A DNA stretch of 64,000 bases from Calliopsis andreniformis (lineage: Eukaryota > Arthropoda > Insecta > Hymenoptera > Andrenidae): the NCBI RefSeq assembly GCF_051401765.1, contig NW_027480422.1:27856001-27920000 (forward strand), in the 5' to 3' direction. A program made the position numbers and the translations under genes. This document shows positions 25,205 through 37,358 of this stretch, one piece after another (the first letter of the stretch is position 1; every line of letters starts with the position of its first letter). The notes below the pieces were generated by a model. That model had not been told where the DNA came from, did not search any database, and was given only the letters and a program-made list of their open reading frames with translations.

Positions 25205-26148
25205 GTAGCCTAGGTTGCCCGGAACGTAGACATGACCATAACTTTCACACAGGTTGCAATTATCCCTTTTATACAATGGATAAGCTGTTGTATTTTTATT
25301 GTAATTTATGCTTCTGGCGTTAACTTCTCGTGCCCTAACTACTCGATCTGGTGGAGCAACGCCCTGGAATGAAGCCTAGGTTGCCCGGAACGTAGAAGTG
25401 ACCATTACTTTCACACTGTTTGCAATTATTCATTTTATACGATGGAAAAACTGTTCTATTAGTTTTGTATTTTATGCTTCGGGCGTTGACTTCTAAGGCC
25501 CTAACTATTCGATCTGGTGGAGCAACGCCCTAGAGTGAATCCTAGGTTGCCCGGAACGTAGAAATATCCATCACCTTCACTCTGGTTGCAATTATTCCAG
25601 TTGTACGATGGAAAAGTTGTTGTATTTTTATTGTATTTTATGCGTCGGGCGTTGACTTCTAAGGCCCTAACTATTGGATCAGGTGGACCAACGCCCTAGA
25701 CTGAAGCGTAGGATGCCAGGAACGTAGAAATTACCATCACTTTCACACTGTTTGCAATTATTCCTGTTATACGATGGAAGAACTGTTGTGATTATATTGT
25801 ATTTTATGCTTCGGGCGTTGACTTCTAAGGCCCTAACAATTCGATCTGGTAGAGCAACGCCCTAGGGTGAAGCCTAGGTTGCCCGGAACGTAGAAGTGGC
25901 CATTACTTTCACACTGGTTGCAATTATTCGTTTTATACGATGGAAAAACTGTTGTATTTATTTTGTATTTGGTGCTTCTGGCGGTGACTTCTTAGGCCCT
26001 AACAATTGGATCTGGTGGAACAACGCCCTAGAGTGAAGTCTAGGTTGCCCGGAACGTAGAAATGACCATCATTTTCACACTTGTTGCAATGACTCCTGTT
26101 ATACGATGGAAAAACTGTTATACCTTTATCGTATTTTATGCTTCGGGC
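25190..26148. repeat. Block F copy 1 (about six monomers, copied at +4,814 bp)
   Basis: Shares with 30,004-30,959 the series CTAGAGTGTAGCC, GTAGACATGACC, TTAACTTCTCGTGCCC, ATCCATCACCTTCACTCTGG, AGACTGAAGCGTAGGATGCC, TATTTGGTGCTTCTGGCGG and TGACTCCTGTTATACG. The offset is 4,814 bp (29 monomers), falling to 4,811 after a 3-bp deletion in the other copy. It ends near 26,148 with GGGCATTGGCTTC. Confidence 0.85.
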
Positions 26149-26702
26149 ATTGGCTTCTATGGCCCTACCTCTCCGATCTGGTGGAGTAACGCCCTAGAGT
26201 GAAGCCTAGGTTGCCCCGTACGTTGAAATGACCATAACTTTCACACTGGTTGCAATTATACGTTTTATACGATGGAAAGACTGTTGTATTTATTTTGTAC
26301 TTTATGCTTCTGGCGTTTATTTCTAAGGTCCTAACTCTTCGAACTGGTGGAGCAAAGCCTCAGAGCTAAGTCTAGGTCGCCCGGAACGTAGAAATGACCA
26401 TTATCTTCACACTGGTTGCAATTATTCCTGCTATACGTTGGAAAAACAGTTGTATCTTCATTGTATTTTATGCTTCGGGCGCTGACTTCTAAGACCCTAA
26501 ATATTCGATCTGGCGGAGCACCGCCCTAGAGTGAAGCCTAGGTTGCGCGGAACATGGAAAAGACCATTACCTTCACACTGGTTGCAGTTACTCCTGTTAT
26601 ACGATGTAAAAGCCGTTGCATCTTCGATGTATTTTATGCTTCGGGCGCTGACGTCTAAGGCCCAGGCTATTCGATCTGTTGGAGCAACGCGCTGGAGCGA
26701 AG
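26149..26702. repeat. Satellite monomers between blocks F and E
   Basis: About 3.3 in-phase monomers with private changes such as TTATTTCTAAGGTCC, GGGCGCTGACTTC and GGAACATGGAAAAGACC. No block copy elsewhere was recognised and there is no other feature. Confidence 0.8.
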
Positions 26703-28196
26703 CCTAGGTTGCCCGGAACGTAGAAATGACCATTACCTTCACAGTTGATGCAATTATTCCTGTTATACGATGGAAAAGCAGTGGTACTTTTCTTCTATTT
26801 TAGGCTTCAGGCGTTTACTTCTAAGGCCGTAGCCATTCGATGTGGTGGAGCTACGCCCTAGAGTGAAGCCTAGGTTGCCCGGAACGTAGAAATGACCATA
26901 ACTTTCACACTGGTTGCAATTATTCGTTTTATACAATGGAAAAACTGTTTTATTTATTTTGTATTTTATGCTTCGGGCGTTGACTTCTAAGGCCCTAACT
27001 ATTCGATCTGGTGGAGCAACGCCCTAGAGTGAAGCCTAGGTTGCCCGGAACTTAGAAATGACCATTACTTTCACACTGGTTGCAATTATCCATTTTATAC
27101 GGTGGAAAAGCTGTTGTATCTTTATTGTACTTTATGCTTGTGGCGTTAACTTCTTGGGCCCTAACTATTCGATCTGGTGGAGCAACGCCCTAAAGTGAAG
27201 CCTAGGTTGCCCGGAACGTAGGGATGACCATTACTTTCACACTGTTTGCAATTATTCATTTTATACGATGGAAAAACTGTTGTACTTACATTGTATTTTA
27301 TGCTTCTGGCGTTGACTTCTAAGTCCCTAGCTATTCGATCTGGTGGAGCAACGCCCTAGAGTGAGGCCCAGGTTGCCTGGAATGTAGAAATGACCAGTAC
27401 TTTCACACTGGTTGCAATTATTCGTTTTACACGATGGAAAAGCTGTTCTATTTATTTTGTATTTTATGCTTCGGGCGTTGACTTCTAAGGCCCTAACTAT
27501 TCGATCTGGTGGAGCAACGCCCTAGAGTGGAGCCTAGGTTGCCCGGAACGTAGAAGTGACCATTACTTTCACACTGTTTGCAATTATTCATTTTATACGA
27601 TGGAAAAGCTGTTGTACATATATTGTATTTTATGCTTCTGGCGTTGACTTCTAAGGCCCTATGTATTCGATCTGGTGGAGCGATGCCTCAGAGTTAAGTC
27701 TAGGTTGCCCGGAACGTAGGAATGACCCTTACTTTCACACTGGTTGCAATTATTCATTTTATACAATGGAAAATCTGTTCTATTAATTTTGTATTTTATG
27801 CTTCGGGCGTTGACTTCTAAGGCCCTATCTGTTCGATTTGGTGGAGCAACGCCCTAGAGTGGAGCCTAGGTTGCCAGAAACGTAGAAATGTCCATTACTT
27901 TCACACTGGATGCAATTATTCATGCTACACGATGGAAAAGATGTTGTATTTTTATTGTATTTTATGCTTCTGGCGTTGACTTCTAAGGTCCTAGCTATTC
28001 GATCTCGTGGGACTACGTCCAAGAGTGTAGCCTATGTTGCCTGGAACGTAGAAATGACCATAACTTTCACACTGGTTGCAATTATCCCTTTTATACGATG
28101 GAAAAGCTGTTGTATTTTTATTGTACTTTATGCTTCTGGCGTTAGCTTCTCGTGCCCTAACTCTTCCATCTGGTGGAGCAACGCCCTAGAGTGAAG
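26703..28196. repeat. Block E copy 1 (nine monomers, 1,494 bp)
   Basis: First unit of a tandem pair with a period of exactly 1,494 bp (9x166). Diagnostic sequence: TTCACAGTTGATGCAATT, AGCAGTGGTACTTTTCTTC, GTGGCGTTAACTTCTTGGGC, CGTAGGGATGACC, GGAGCGATGCCTCAGAG and GAAATGTCCATTAC. The next unit starts at 28,197. Confidence 0.92.
26882..27047 (+). repeat. Reference 166-bp monomer, close to consensus
   Basis: This is a convenient single unit of exactly 166 bp, starting at GAACGTAG; the next GAAC is at 27,048. Landmarks within the monomer: 1-16 GAACGTAGAAATGACC; 22-40 TTTCACACTGGTTGCAATT; 41-58 the variable ATTCGTTTTATACRATGG block (ATTCCTGTTATACGATGG in many left-hand copies); 59-63 A5; 83-87 TTTTA; 91-104 a TTCTGGCGTTGACT block, here with the TTCGGGC variant; about 105-113 CTAAGGCC, or TTAGGCC in other copies; 131-146 TGGAGCAACGCCCTAG; 154-159 the CCTAGG palindrome. 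It differs from consensus mainly at CAATGG and in the GTTTTATTTATTTTG stretch. The monomer start point is arbitrary, chosen on the best conserved motif. Confidence 0.9.
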
Positions 28197-29690
28197 CCTA
28201 GGTTGCCCGGAACGTAGAAATGACCATTACCTTCACAGTTGATGCAATTATTCCTGTTATACGATGGAAAAGCAGTGGTACTTTTCTTCTATTTTAGGCT
28301 TCAGGCGTTTACTTCTAAGGCCGTAGCCATTCGATGTGGTGGAGCTACGCCCTAGAGTGAAGCCTAGGTTGCCCGGAACGTAGAAATGACCATAACTTTC
28401 ACACTGGTTGCAATTATTCGTTTTATACAATGGAAAAACTGTTTTATTTATTTTGTATTTTATGCTTCGGGCGTTGACTTCTAAGGCCCTAACTATTCGA
28501 TCTGGTGGAGCAACGCCCTAGAGTGAAGCCTAGGTTGCCCGGAACTTAGAAATGACCACTACTTTCACACTGGTTGCAATTATCCATTTTATACGGTGGA
28601 AAAGCTGTTGTATCTTTATTGTACTTTATGCTTGTGGCGTTAACTTCTTGGGCCCTAACTATTCGATCTGGTGGAGCAACGCCCTAAAGTGAAGCCTAGG
28701 TTGCCCGGAACGTAGGGATGACCATTACTTTCACACTGTTTGCAATTATTCATTTTATACGATGGAAAAACTGTTGTACTTACATTGTATTTTATGCTTC
28801 TGGCGTTGACTTCTAAGTCCCTAGCTATTCGATCTGGTGGAGCAACGCCCTAGAGTGAGGCCCAGGTTGCCTGGAATGTAGAAATGACCAGTACTTTCAC
28901 ACTGGTTGCAATTATTCGTTTTACACAATGGAAAAGCTGTTCTATTTATTTTGTATTTTATGCTTCGGGCGTTGACTTCTAAGGCCCTAACTATTCGATC
29001 TGGTGGAGCAACGCCCTAGAGTGGAGCCTAGGTTGCCCGGAACGTAGAAGTGACCATTACTTTCACACTGTTTGCAATTATTCATTTTATACGATGGAAA
29101 AGCTGTTGTACATATATTGTATTTTATGCTTCTGGCGTTGACTTCTAAGGCCCTATGTATTCGATCTGGTGGAGCGATGCCTCAGAGTTAAGTCTAGGTT
29201 GCCCGGAACGTAGGAATGACCCTTACTTTCACACTGGTTGCAATTATTCATTTTATACAATGGAAAATCTGTTCTATTAATTTTGTATTTTATGCTTCGG
29301 GCGTTGACTTCTAAGGCCCTATCTGTTCGATTTGGTGGAGCAACGCCCTAGAGTGGAGCCTAGGTTGCCAGAAACGTAGAAATGTCCATTACTTTCACAC
29401 TGGATGCAATTATTCATGCTACACGATGGAAAAGATGTTGTATTTTTATTGTATTTTATGCTTCTGGCGTTGACTTCTAAGGTCCTAGCTATTCGATCTC
29501 GTGGGGCTACGTCCAAGAGTGTAGCCTATGTTGCCTGGAACGTAGAAATGACCATAACTTTCACACTGGTTGCAATTATCCCTTTTATACGATGGAAAAG
29601 CTGTTGTATTTTTATTGTACCTTATGCTTCTGGCGTTAGCTTCTCGTACCCTAACTCTTCCATCTGGTGGAGCAACGCCCTAGAGTGAAG
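28197..29690. repeat. Block E copy 2 (nine monomers, 1,494 bp)
   Basis: Directly follows copy 1. I noted about five substitutions between them (near 28,559, 28,927, 29,504, 29,621 and 29,648), so identity is above 99%. This is a recent tandem duplication. Confidence 0.92.
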
Positions 29691-30003
29691 CCTAGGTTGC
29701 CCGGAACGTAGAAGTGACCATTACTTTCACACTGTTTGCAATTATTCCTGTTATACGATGGAAAAACCTCTGTATCTATATTGTATTTTATGCTTCCGGC
29801 GTTGACTTCTAAAGCTCTAACTCTTCGATCGCGTGGAGCAATGCCTCAGAATTAAGTCTAGGATGCCCGGAACGTAGAAATGACCATAACTTTCACACTG
29901 TTTGCAATTATTCATTTTATACGGTGGAAAAACTGTGGTATTTTTATTGTATTTTATGCTTCAGGCGTTGACCTCTAAGGCCGTAGCTATTCGATGTGGT
30001 GGA
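29691..30003. repeat. Satellite monomers between blocks E and F copy 2
   Basis: Two in-phase monomers with private variants (AACCTCTGTATCTATATTG, TAAAGCTCTAACTCTTCG). Nothing else was seen. Confidence 0.8.
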
Positions 30004-30959
30004 GCAACGCCCTAGAGTGTAGCCTAGGTTGCCCGGAACGTAGACATGACCATAACTTTCACACTGGTTGCAATTATCCCTTTTATACGATGGAAAAGCT
30101 GTTGTATTTTCATTGTAATTTATGCTTCTGGCGTTAACTTCTCGTGCCCTAACTACTCGATATGGTGGAGCAACGCCCTGGAATGAAGCCTAGGTTGCCC
30201 GGAACGTAGAAGTGACCATTACTTTCACACTGTTTGCAATGTTTCATTTTATACGACGGAAAAACTGTTCTATTAATTTTGTATTTTATGCTTCGGGCGT
30301 TGACTTCTGAGGCCCTAACTATTCGATCTGGTGGAGCAACGCCCTAGAGTGAATCCTAGGTTGCCCGGAACGTAGAAATATCCATCACCTTCACTCTGGT
30401 TGCAATTATTCCAGTTGTACGATGGAAAAGTTGTTGTATTATTGTATTTTATGCGTCGGGCGTTGACTTCTAAGGCCCTAACTATTGGATCAGGTGGACC
30501 AACGCCCTAGACTGAAGCGTAGGATGCCAGGAACGTAGAAATGACCATCACTTTCACACTGTTTGCAATTATTCCTGTTATACGATGGAAGAACTGTTGT
30601 GTTTATATTGTATTTTATGCTTCGGGCGTTGACTTCTAAGGCCCTAACAATTCGATCTGGTAGAGCAACGCCCTAGGGTGAAGCCTAGGTTGCCCGGAAC
30701 GTAGAAGTGGCCATTACTTTCACACTGGTTGCAATTATTCGTTTTATACGATGGAAAAACTGTTGTATTTATTTTGTATTTGGTGCTTCTGGCGGTGACT
30801 TCTTAGGCCCTAACAATTGGATCTGGTGGAACAACGCCCTAGAGTGAAGTCTAGGTTGCCCGGAACGTAGAAATGACCATCATTTTCACACTTGTTGCAA
30901 TGACTCCTGTTATACGATGGAAAAACTGTTATACCTTTATCGTATTTTATGCTTCGGGC
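30004..30959. repeat. Block F copy 2
   Basis: Second copy of 25,190-26,148. It carries a private 3-bp deletion at about 30,438 (TTGTATTATTGTATT instead of TTGTATTTTTATTGTATT). Together the two copies of F flank the 9-monomer duplication of block E. Confidence 0.85.
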
Positions 30960-30960
30960 G

Positions 30961-31815
30961 TTGACTTCTAAGGCCCTAGCTATTCCATCTGGTGGAGCAA
31001 CGCCCTAGAGTGGAGCCTAGGTCGCCCGAAACGTGGAAATGACCATTACTTTCACTCTGGTTGCAATTATTCCAGCTATACGATGGACAAACTGTTGAAT
31101 TTTGATTGTACTTTATACTTCTGGCGTTGACTTCCAAGGCCCTATGTATTCGATCTGGTGTAGCAATGCCTCAGAGTTAAGTCTAGGATGCGCGCAACGT
31201 AGAAATGTCTATTGGTTTCACACTGGTTGCAATTATTCGTTTTATACGATGGAAAAACTGTTGTACATATATCGTATTTTATGCTTCTGGCGTTGACTTC
31301 TTAGGCCCTAACTATTGGATCTGGTGGACCAAAGCCCTAGAGTGAAGCCTAGGTTGCCCGGAACGTAGAAATGACCATTACTTCCACACTGTTTGCAATT
31401 ATTCGTATTATACAGTGGAAAAACTGTTGTATTTATATTGTATTTTATGCTTCTGGCATTGACTTCTAAGGCCCTAACTATTCGATGTGGTTGAGAAACG
31501 CCCTAGAGTGAAGCCTAGATTGACCGGATCGTAGAAATGACCACAACTTTCATACTTGTTGCAATTATTCGTTTTATACGATGGAAAAACTGTTGTGTTT
31601 ATTTTGTATTTGGTGCTTCTGGCGTTGACTTCTTAGGCCCTAACTATTCGATCTGGTGGACCAAAGCCCTAGAGTGAAGCCTAGGTTGCCCGGAACCTAG
31701 AAATGACCGTTACTTTCACACTGTTTGCAAATGTACATTATACACCATGGAAAAGCTGTTGTATTTACATTGTATTTTATGCTTCTGGCGTTGACTTCTT
31801 AGGCCCTAACTATTT
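30961..31815. repeat. Block G copy 1 (five monomers, copied at +1,492 bp)
   Basis: Aligns with 32,453-33,307 at 1,492 bp, nine monomers less the 2-bp deletion at about 32,029 (GAACGTAAATGACC). Only one substitution was noted (31,337 against 32,829). First appearance of GTACATATATCGTATTTTA (31,264) and of CAAATGTACATTATACACC (about 31,728). Confidence 0.9.
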
Positions 31816-32452
31816 GATCCGGTGTAGCACCGCCCTGTAGTGAAGCCTAGGTTGCCCGGAACGTGGAAATGACCATAACTTTCACACTGGTTTCAATTAT
31901 TCCTGTTATACGATGGAAAAACTGTTGTACTTATGTTGTATTTTATGCTTCTGGCGTCGAATTCTAAGTCCCTAACTATTCGATCTGGTGGAGCAACGCC
32001 CTATAGTGAAGCCTAGGTTGCCCGGAACGTAAATGACCGTTACTTTCACACTGTTTGCAAATGTACATTATATACGATGGAAAAGCTGTTGTATTTATAT
32101 TGTATTTTATGCTTCTGGAGTTGACTTCTTAGGCCCTAACTATTAGATCTGGTGGAGCACCGCCCTGTAGTGAAGCCTAGGTTGCCCGGAACGTAGAAAT
32201 GACCATAACATTCACACTGGTTTCAATTATTCGTTTTATACAATGGAAAAACTGATCTATTTATTTTGTATTTTATGCTTCGGGTGTTGACTTCTATGGC
32301 CCTAACTATTCGATCTGGTGGAGCAACGCCCTAGAGTGAAGCCTAGGTTGCCCGGAACGTAGAAATGACCATTACCTTCACACTGTTTGCGATTATTCAT
32401 TTTATACGATGGTAAAACTGTTGTACTTATTTTGTATTTTATGCTTCTGGCC

Positions 32453-33307
32453 TTGACTTCTAAGGCCCTAGCTATTCCATCTGGTGGAGCAACGCCCTAG
32501 AGTGGAGCCTAGGTCGCCCGAAACGTGGAAATGACCATTACTTTCACTCTGGTTGCAATTATTCCAGCTATACGATGGACAAACTGTTGAATTTTGATTG
32601 TACTTTATACTTCTGGCGTTGACTTCCAAGGCCCTATGTATTCGATCTGGTGTAGCAATGCCTCAGAGTTAAGTCTAGGATGCGCGCAACGTAGAAATGT
32701 CTATTGGTTTCACACTGGTTGCAATTATTCGTTTTATACGATGGAAAAACTGTTGTACATATATCGTATTTTATGCTTCTGGCGTTGACTTCTTAGGCCC
32801 TAACTATTGGATCTGGTGGACCAAAGCCCCAGAGTGAAGCCTAGGTTGCCCGGAACGTAGAAATGACCATTACTTCCACACTGTTTGCAATTATTCGTAT
32901 TATACAGTGGAAAAACTGTTGTATTTATATTGTATTTTATGCTTCTGGCATTGACTTCTAAGGCCCTAACTATTCGATGTGGTTGAGAAACGCCCTAGAG
33001 TGAAGCCTAGATTGACCGGATCGTAGAAATGACCACAACTTTCATACTTGTTGCAATTATTCGTTTTATACGATGGAAAAACTGTTGTGTTTATTTTGTA
33101 TTTGGTGCTTCTGGCGTTGACTTCTTAGGCCCTAACTATTCGATCTGGTGGACCAAAGCCCTAGAGTGAAGCCTAGGTTGCCCGGAACCTAGAAATGACC
33201 GTTACTTTCACACTGTTTGCAAATGTACATTATACACCATGGAAAAGCTGTTGTATTTACATTGTATTTTATGCTTCTGGCGTTGACTTCTTAGGCCCTA
33301 ACTATTC
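32453..33307. repeat. Block G copy 2
   Basis: Second copy of 30,961-31,815, almost identical. The 640 bp between the two copies are other in-phase monomers with the CACCGCCCTGTAGTGAAGCC allele. Confidence 0.9.
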
Positions 33308-33954
33308 GATCAGGTGGAGCAACGCCCTAGGGTGAAGCCTAGGTTGCCCGGAAAGTAGAAATGACCATAACTTTCATACAGGTTGCAATTATTCGTTTTA
33401 TACGATGGAAAAACTGTTGTATTTATATTGTATTTTATGCTTCTGGCGTTGACTTCTTAGGCCCTAACTATTCGATGTGGTTGACCAACGACCTAGAGTG
33501 AAGCCTAGGTTGCCCGGAACGTAGAAATGACCATAACTTTCATACTGGTTGCAATTATTCGTTTTATAAGATGGAAAAACAGTTGTATTTATATTGTATT
33601 TTATGCTTCAGGCGTTGACTTCTTAGGCCCTAACTATTCGCTCTGGTGGAACAACGCCCTAGGGTGAAGCCTAGGTTGCCCGGAACGTAGAAATGACCAT
33701 AACTTTCACACTGGTTTCAATTATTCGTTTTATACAATGGAAAAACTGTTCTATTTATTTTGTATTTTATGCTTCGGGCGTCGACTTCTATGGCCCTAAC
33801 TATTCGATCTGGTGGAGCAACGCCCTAGAGTGAAGCCTAGGTTGCCCGGAACGTAGAAATGACCATTACCTTCACACTGTTTGCGATTATTCATTTTATA
33901 CGATGGTAAAACTGTTGTATTTATTTTGTTTTTGGTGCTCCTGGCGTTGACTAC

Positions 33955-34556
33955 TTAGGCCCTAACTATTGGATCTGGTGGACCAAAGCCCTAGAGTGAA
34001 GCCTAGGTTGCCCGGAACGTAGAAATGACCATTACTTCCACACTGTTTGCAATTATTCGTAGTATACAGTGGAAAAACTGTTGTATTTATATTGTATTTT
34101 ATGCTTCTGGCATTGACTTCTAAGGCCCTAACTATTCGATGTGGTTGAGAAACGCCCTAGAGTGAAGCCTAGATTGCCCGGATCGTAGAAATGACCACAA
34201 CTTTCATACTTGTTGCAATTATTCGTTTTATACGATGGAAAAACTGTTGTGTTTATTTTGTATTTGGTGCTTCTGGCGTTGACTTCTTAGGCCCTAACTA
34301 TTCGATCTGGTGGACCAAAGCCCTAGAGTGAAGCCTAGGTTGCCCGGAACCTAGAAATGACCGTTACTTTCACACTGTTTGCAAATGTACATTATACACC
34401 ATGGAAAAGCTGTTGTATTTACATTGTATTTTATGCTTCTGGCGTTGACTTCTTAGGCCCTAACTATTTGATCCGGTGTAGCACCGCCCTGTAGTGAAGC
34501 CTAGGTTGCCCGGAACGTGGAAATGACCATAACTTTCACACTGGTTTCAATTATTC
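33955..34556. repeat. Block G partial third copy
   Basis: Matches 31,301-31,902 at 2,654 bp (sixteen monomers minus 2 bp), including TGGTTGAGAAACGCC, GGATCGTAGAAATGACCAC, CAAATGTACATTATACACC and GGTGTAGCACCGCCCTGTAG. The last was not carried into block G copy 2. Confidence 0.85.
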
Positions 34557-34872
34557 GTTTTATACAATGGAAAAACTGTTCTATTTATTTTGCATTTTAT
34601 GCTTCGGGCGTTGACTTCTATGGCCCTAACTATTCGATCTGGTGGAGCAACGCCCTAGAGTGAAGCCTAGGTTGCCCGGAACGTAGAAATGACCATTACC
34701 TTCACACTGTTTGCGATTATTCATTTTATACGATGGTAAAACTGTTGTATTTATTTTGTATTTTATGCTTCTGGCATTGACTTCTAATGCCCTAGCTATT
34801 CCATCTGGTGGAGCAACGCCCTAGAGTGGAGCCTAGGTCGCCCGAAACGTGGAAATGACCATTACTTTCACA
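34184..34872. repeat. Block G2 copy 1 (four monomers, copied at +2,486 bp)
   Basis: Aligns with 36,670-37,358. The offset is fifteen monomers minus 4 bp, and the 4 bp are fully explained by four single-base deletions between the copies, at about 34,880, 35,370, 36,085 and 36,570. Confidence 0.85.
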
Positions 34873-36669
34873 CTGGTTGCAGATATCATGCTATACGATG
34901 GAAAAACTGTTGCATTTTTATTGTATTTTCTGCTTCTGGCTTTGACTTCTAAGGTGCTAGCTATTCGCTCTGTTGGGGCAACGTCCAAGGGTGAAGCCTA
35001 TGTTCCCTGGAAAGTAGAAATGACCATATCCTTCACACTGGTTGCAATTATTCGTTTTATACTATGGAAAAACTGTAGTATCTATTTTGTTTTCGGTGCT
35101 TCTGGCGTTGACTTCTTAGGCCCTAACTATTGGATCTGGTGGACCAACGCCCTAGAGTGAAGCCTAGGTTGCCCGGAACGTGTAAATGTCCATCACTTTC
35201 ACACTGGTTGCAATTATCCGCTTTATATTATGGAAAAACTGTTGTATTTATACTGTATTTTATGCTTCTGGCGTTGACTTCTTAGGCCCAGACTGTTCGA
35301 TCTAGTGGAACAACGCCCTAGAATGAAGCCTAGGTTGCCCGGAACGTAGAAATGACCATTACTTTCACACTCGTGCAATTATTCGTTTTAGACAATGGAA
35401 AAACTATTGTATTTATTTTGTATTTTATGCTTCAGGCGTTGACTTCTTAGGCCCTAACTATTCGCTCTGGTGGAACAACGCCCTAGAGTCAAGCCTAGGT
35501 TGCCCGGAATGTAGAAATGACCATCACTTTCACACTGGTTGCCATTATTCTTGTTATACAATGGAAAAAGTGTTGTATTTATTTTGTATTTTATGCTTCT
35601 GGCATTGACTTCTAAGGCCATAGCTATTCCATCTGGTGGAGCAACGCCCTAGAGTGGAGCCTAGGTCGCCCGAAACGTAGGAGTGACCATTACTTTTACT
35701 CTGGTTGCAATTATTCCAGCTATACGATGGACAAACTGTTGGATTTTGATTGTACTTTATACTTCTGGCGTTGACTTCAAAGGCCCTATGTATTCGATCT
35801 GGTGTAGCAATGCCTCAGAGTTAAGTCTAGGATGCCCGCAACGTAGAAATGTCTATTACTTTCACACTGGTTGCAATTATTCGCTTTATACGATGGAAAA
35901 ACTGTTGCACATATATCGTATTTTATGCTTCTGGCGTTGACTTCTTAGGCCCTAACTATTCGATCAGGTGGAGCAACGCCCTAGGGTGAAGCCTAGGTTG
36001 CCCGGAACGTAGAAATGACTATAACTTTCATACTGGTTGCAATTATTCGTCTTATACGATGGAAAAAGTGTTGAATTTATATTGTTTTTATGCTTCAGGC
36101 GTTAACTTCTTAGGCTCTAACTTTTCGCTCTGGTGGAACAACGCCCTAGGGTCAAGCCTAGGTTGCCCGGAATGCAGAAATGACCATCACTTTCATACTG
36201 GTTGCAATTATTCTTGTTATACAATGGAAAAACTGTTGTATTTATTTTGTATTTTATGCTTCTGGCGTTGACTTCTAAGGCCGTAGCTATTCGATGTGGT
36301 GGAACAACGCCCTAGAGTGAAGCCTATGTTGCCCGGAACGTAGAAATGACCATTACTTTCACACTGGTTGCAATTATTCCTGTTATACGATGGAAAAAAT
36401 GTTGTATTTATTTTCTATTTTATGCTTCTGGCATGGACTTCTTAGGCGCTAACTATTGTATCTGGTGGATCAACGACCTAGGGTGTAGCCTAGGTGGCCG
36501 GGAACGTAGAAATGACCATAACTTTCACACTGGTAACAATTATCCGCTTTATATGATGGAAAAACTGTTGTATTATACTGTATTTTATGCTTCTGGCGTT
36601 GACTTCTTAGGCCCAGACTGTTCGATCTAGTGGAACAACGCCCTAGAATGAAGCCTAGGTTGCCCGGAA
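34873..36669. repeat. Satellite monomers with clustered single-base deletions
   Basis: About eleven in-phase monomers. Four monomers each lack one base: GCAGATATCATGC at about 34,880, CACTCGTGCAATT at about 35,370, TATTGTTTTTATGC at about 36,085 and GTATTATACTG at about 36,570. No gene or insertion was seen. Confidence 0.8.
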
Positions 36670-37358
36670 CGTAGAAATGACCACAACTTTCATACTTGTT
36701 GCAATTATTCGTTTTATACGATGGAAAAACTGTTGTGTTTATTTTGTATTTGGTGCTTCTGGCGTTGACTTCTTAGGCCCTAACTATTCGATCTGGTGGA
36801 CCAAAGCCCTAGAGTGAAGCCTAGGTTGCCCGGAACCTAGAAATGACCGTTACTTTCACACTGTTTGCAAATGTACATTATATACCATGGAAAAGCTGTT
36901 GTATTTACATTGTATTTTATGCTTCTGGCGTTGACTTCTTAGGCCCTAACTATTTGATCCGGTGTAGCACCGCCCTGTAGTGAAGCCTAGGTTGCCCGGA
37001 ACGTGGAAATGACCATAACTTTCACACTGGTTTAAATTCTTCGTTTTATACAATGGAAAAACTGTTCTATTTATTTTGCATTTTATGCTTCGGGCGTTGA
37101 CTTCTATGGCCCTAACTATTCGATCTGGTGGAGCAACGCCCTAGAGTGAAGCATAGGTTGCCCGGAACGTAGAAATGACCATTACCTTCACACTGTTTGC
37201 GATTATTCATTTTATACGATGGTAAAACTGTTGTATTTATTTTGTATTTTATGCTTCTGGCATTGACTTCTAATGCCCTAGCTATTCCATCTGGTGGAGC
37301 AACGCCCTAGAGTGGAGCCTAGGTCGCCCGAAACGTGGAAATGACCATTACTTTCACT
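36670..37358. repeat. Block G2 copy 2
   Basis: Copy of 34,184-34,872 with a few substitutions (TTTAAATTCTTCG for TTTCAATTATTCG near 37,030; GAAGCATAGG for GAAGCCTAGG). Confidence 0.85.
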
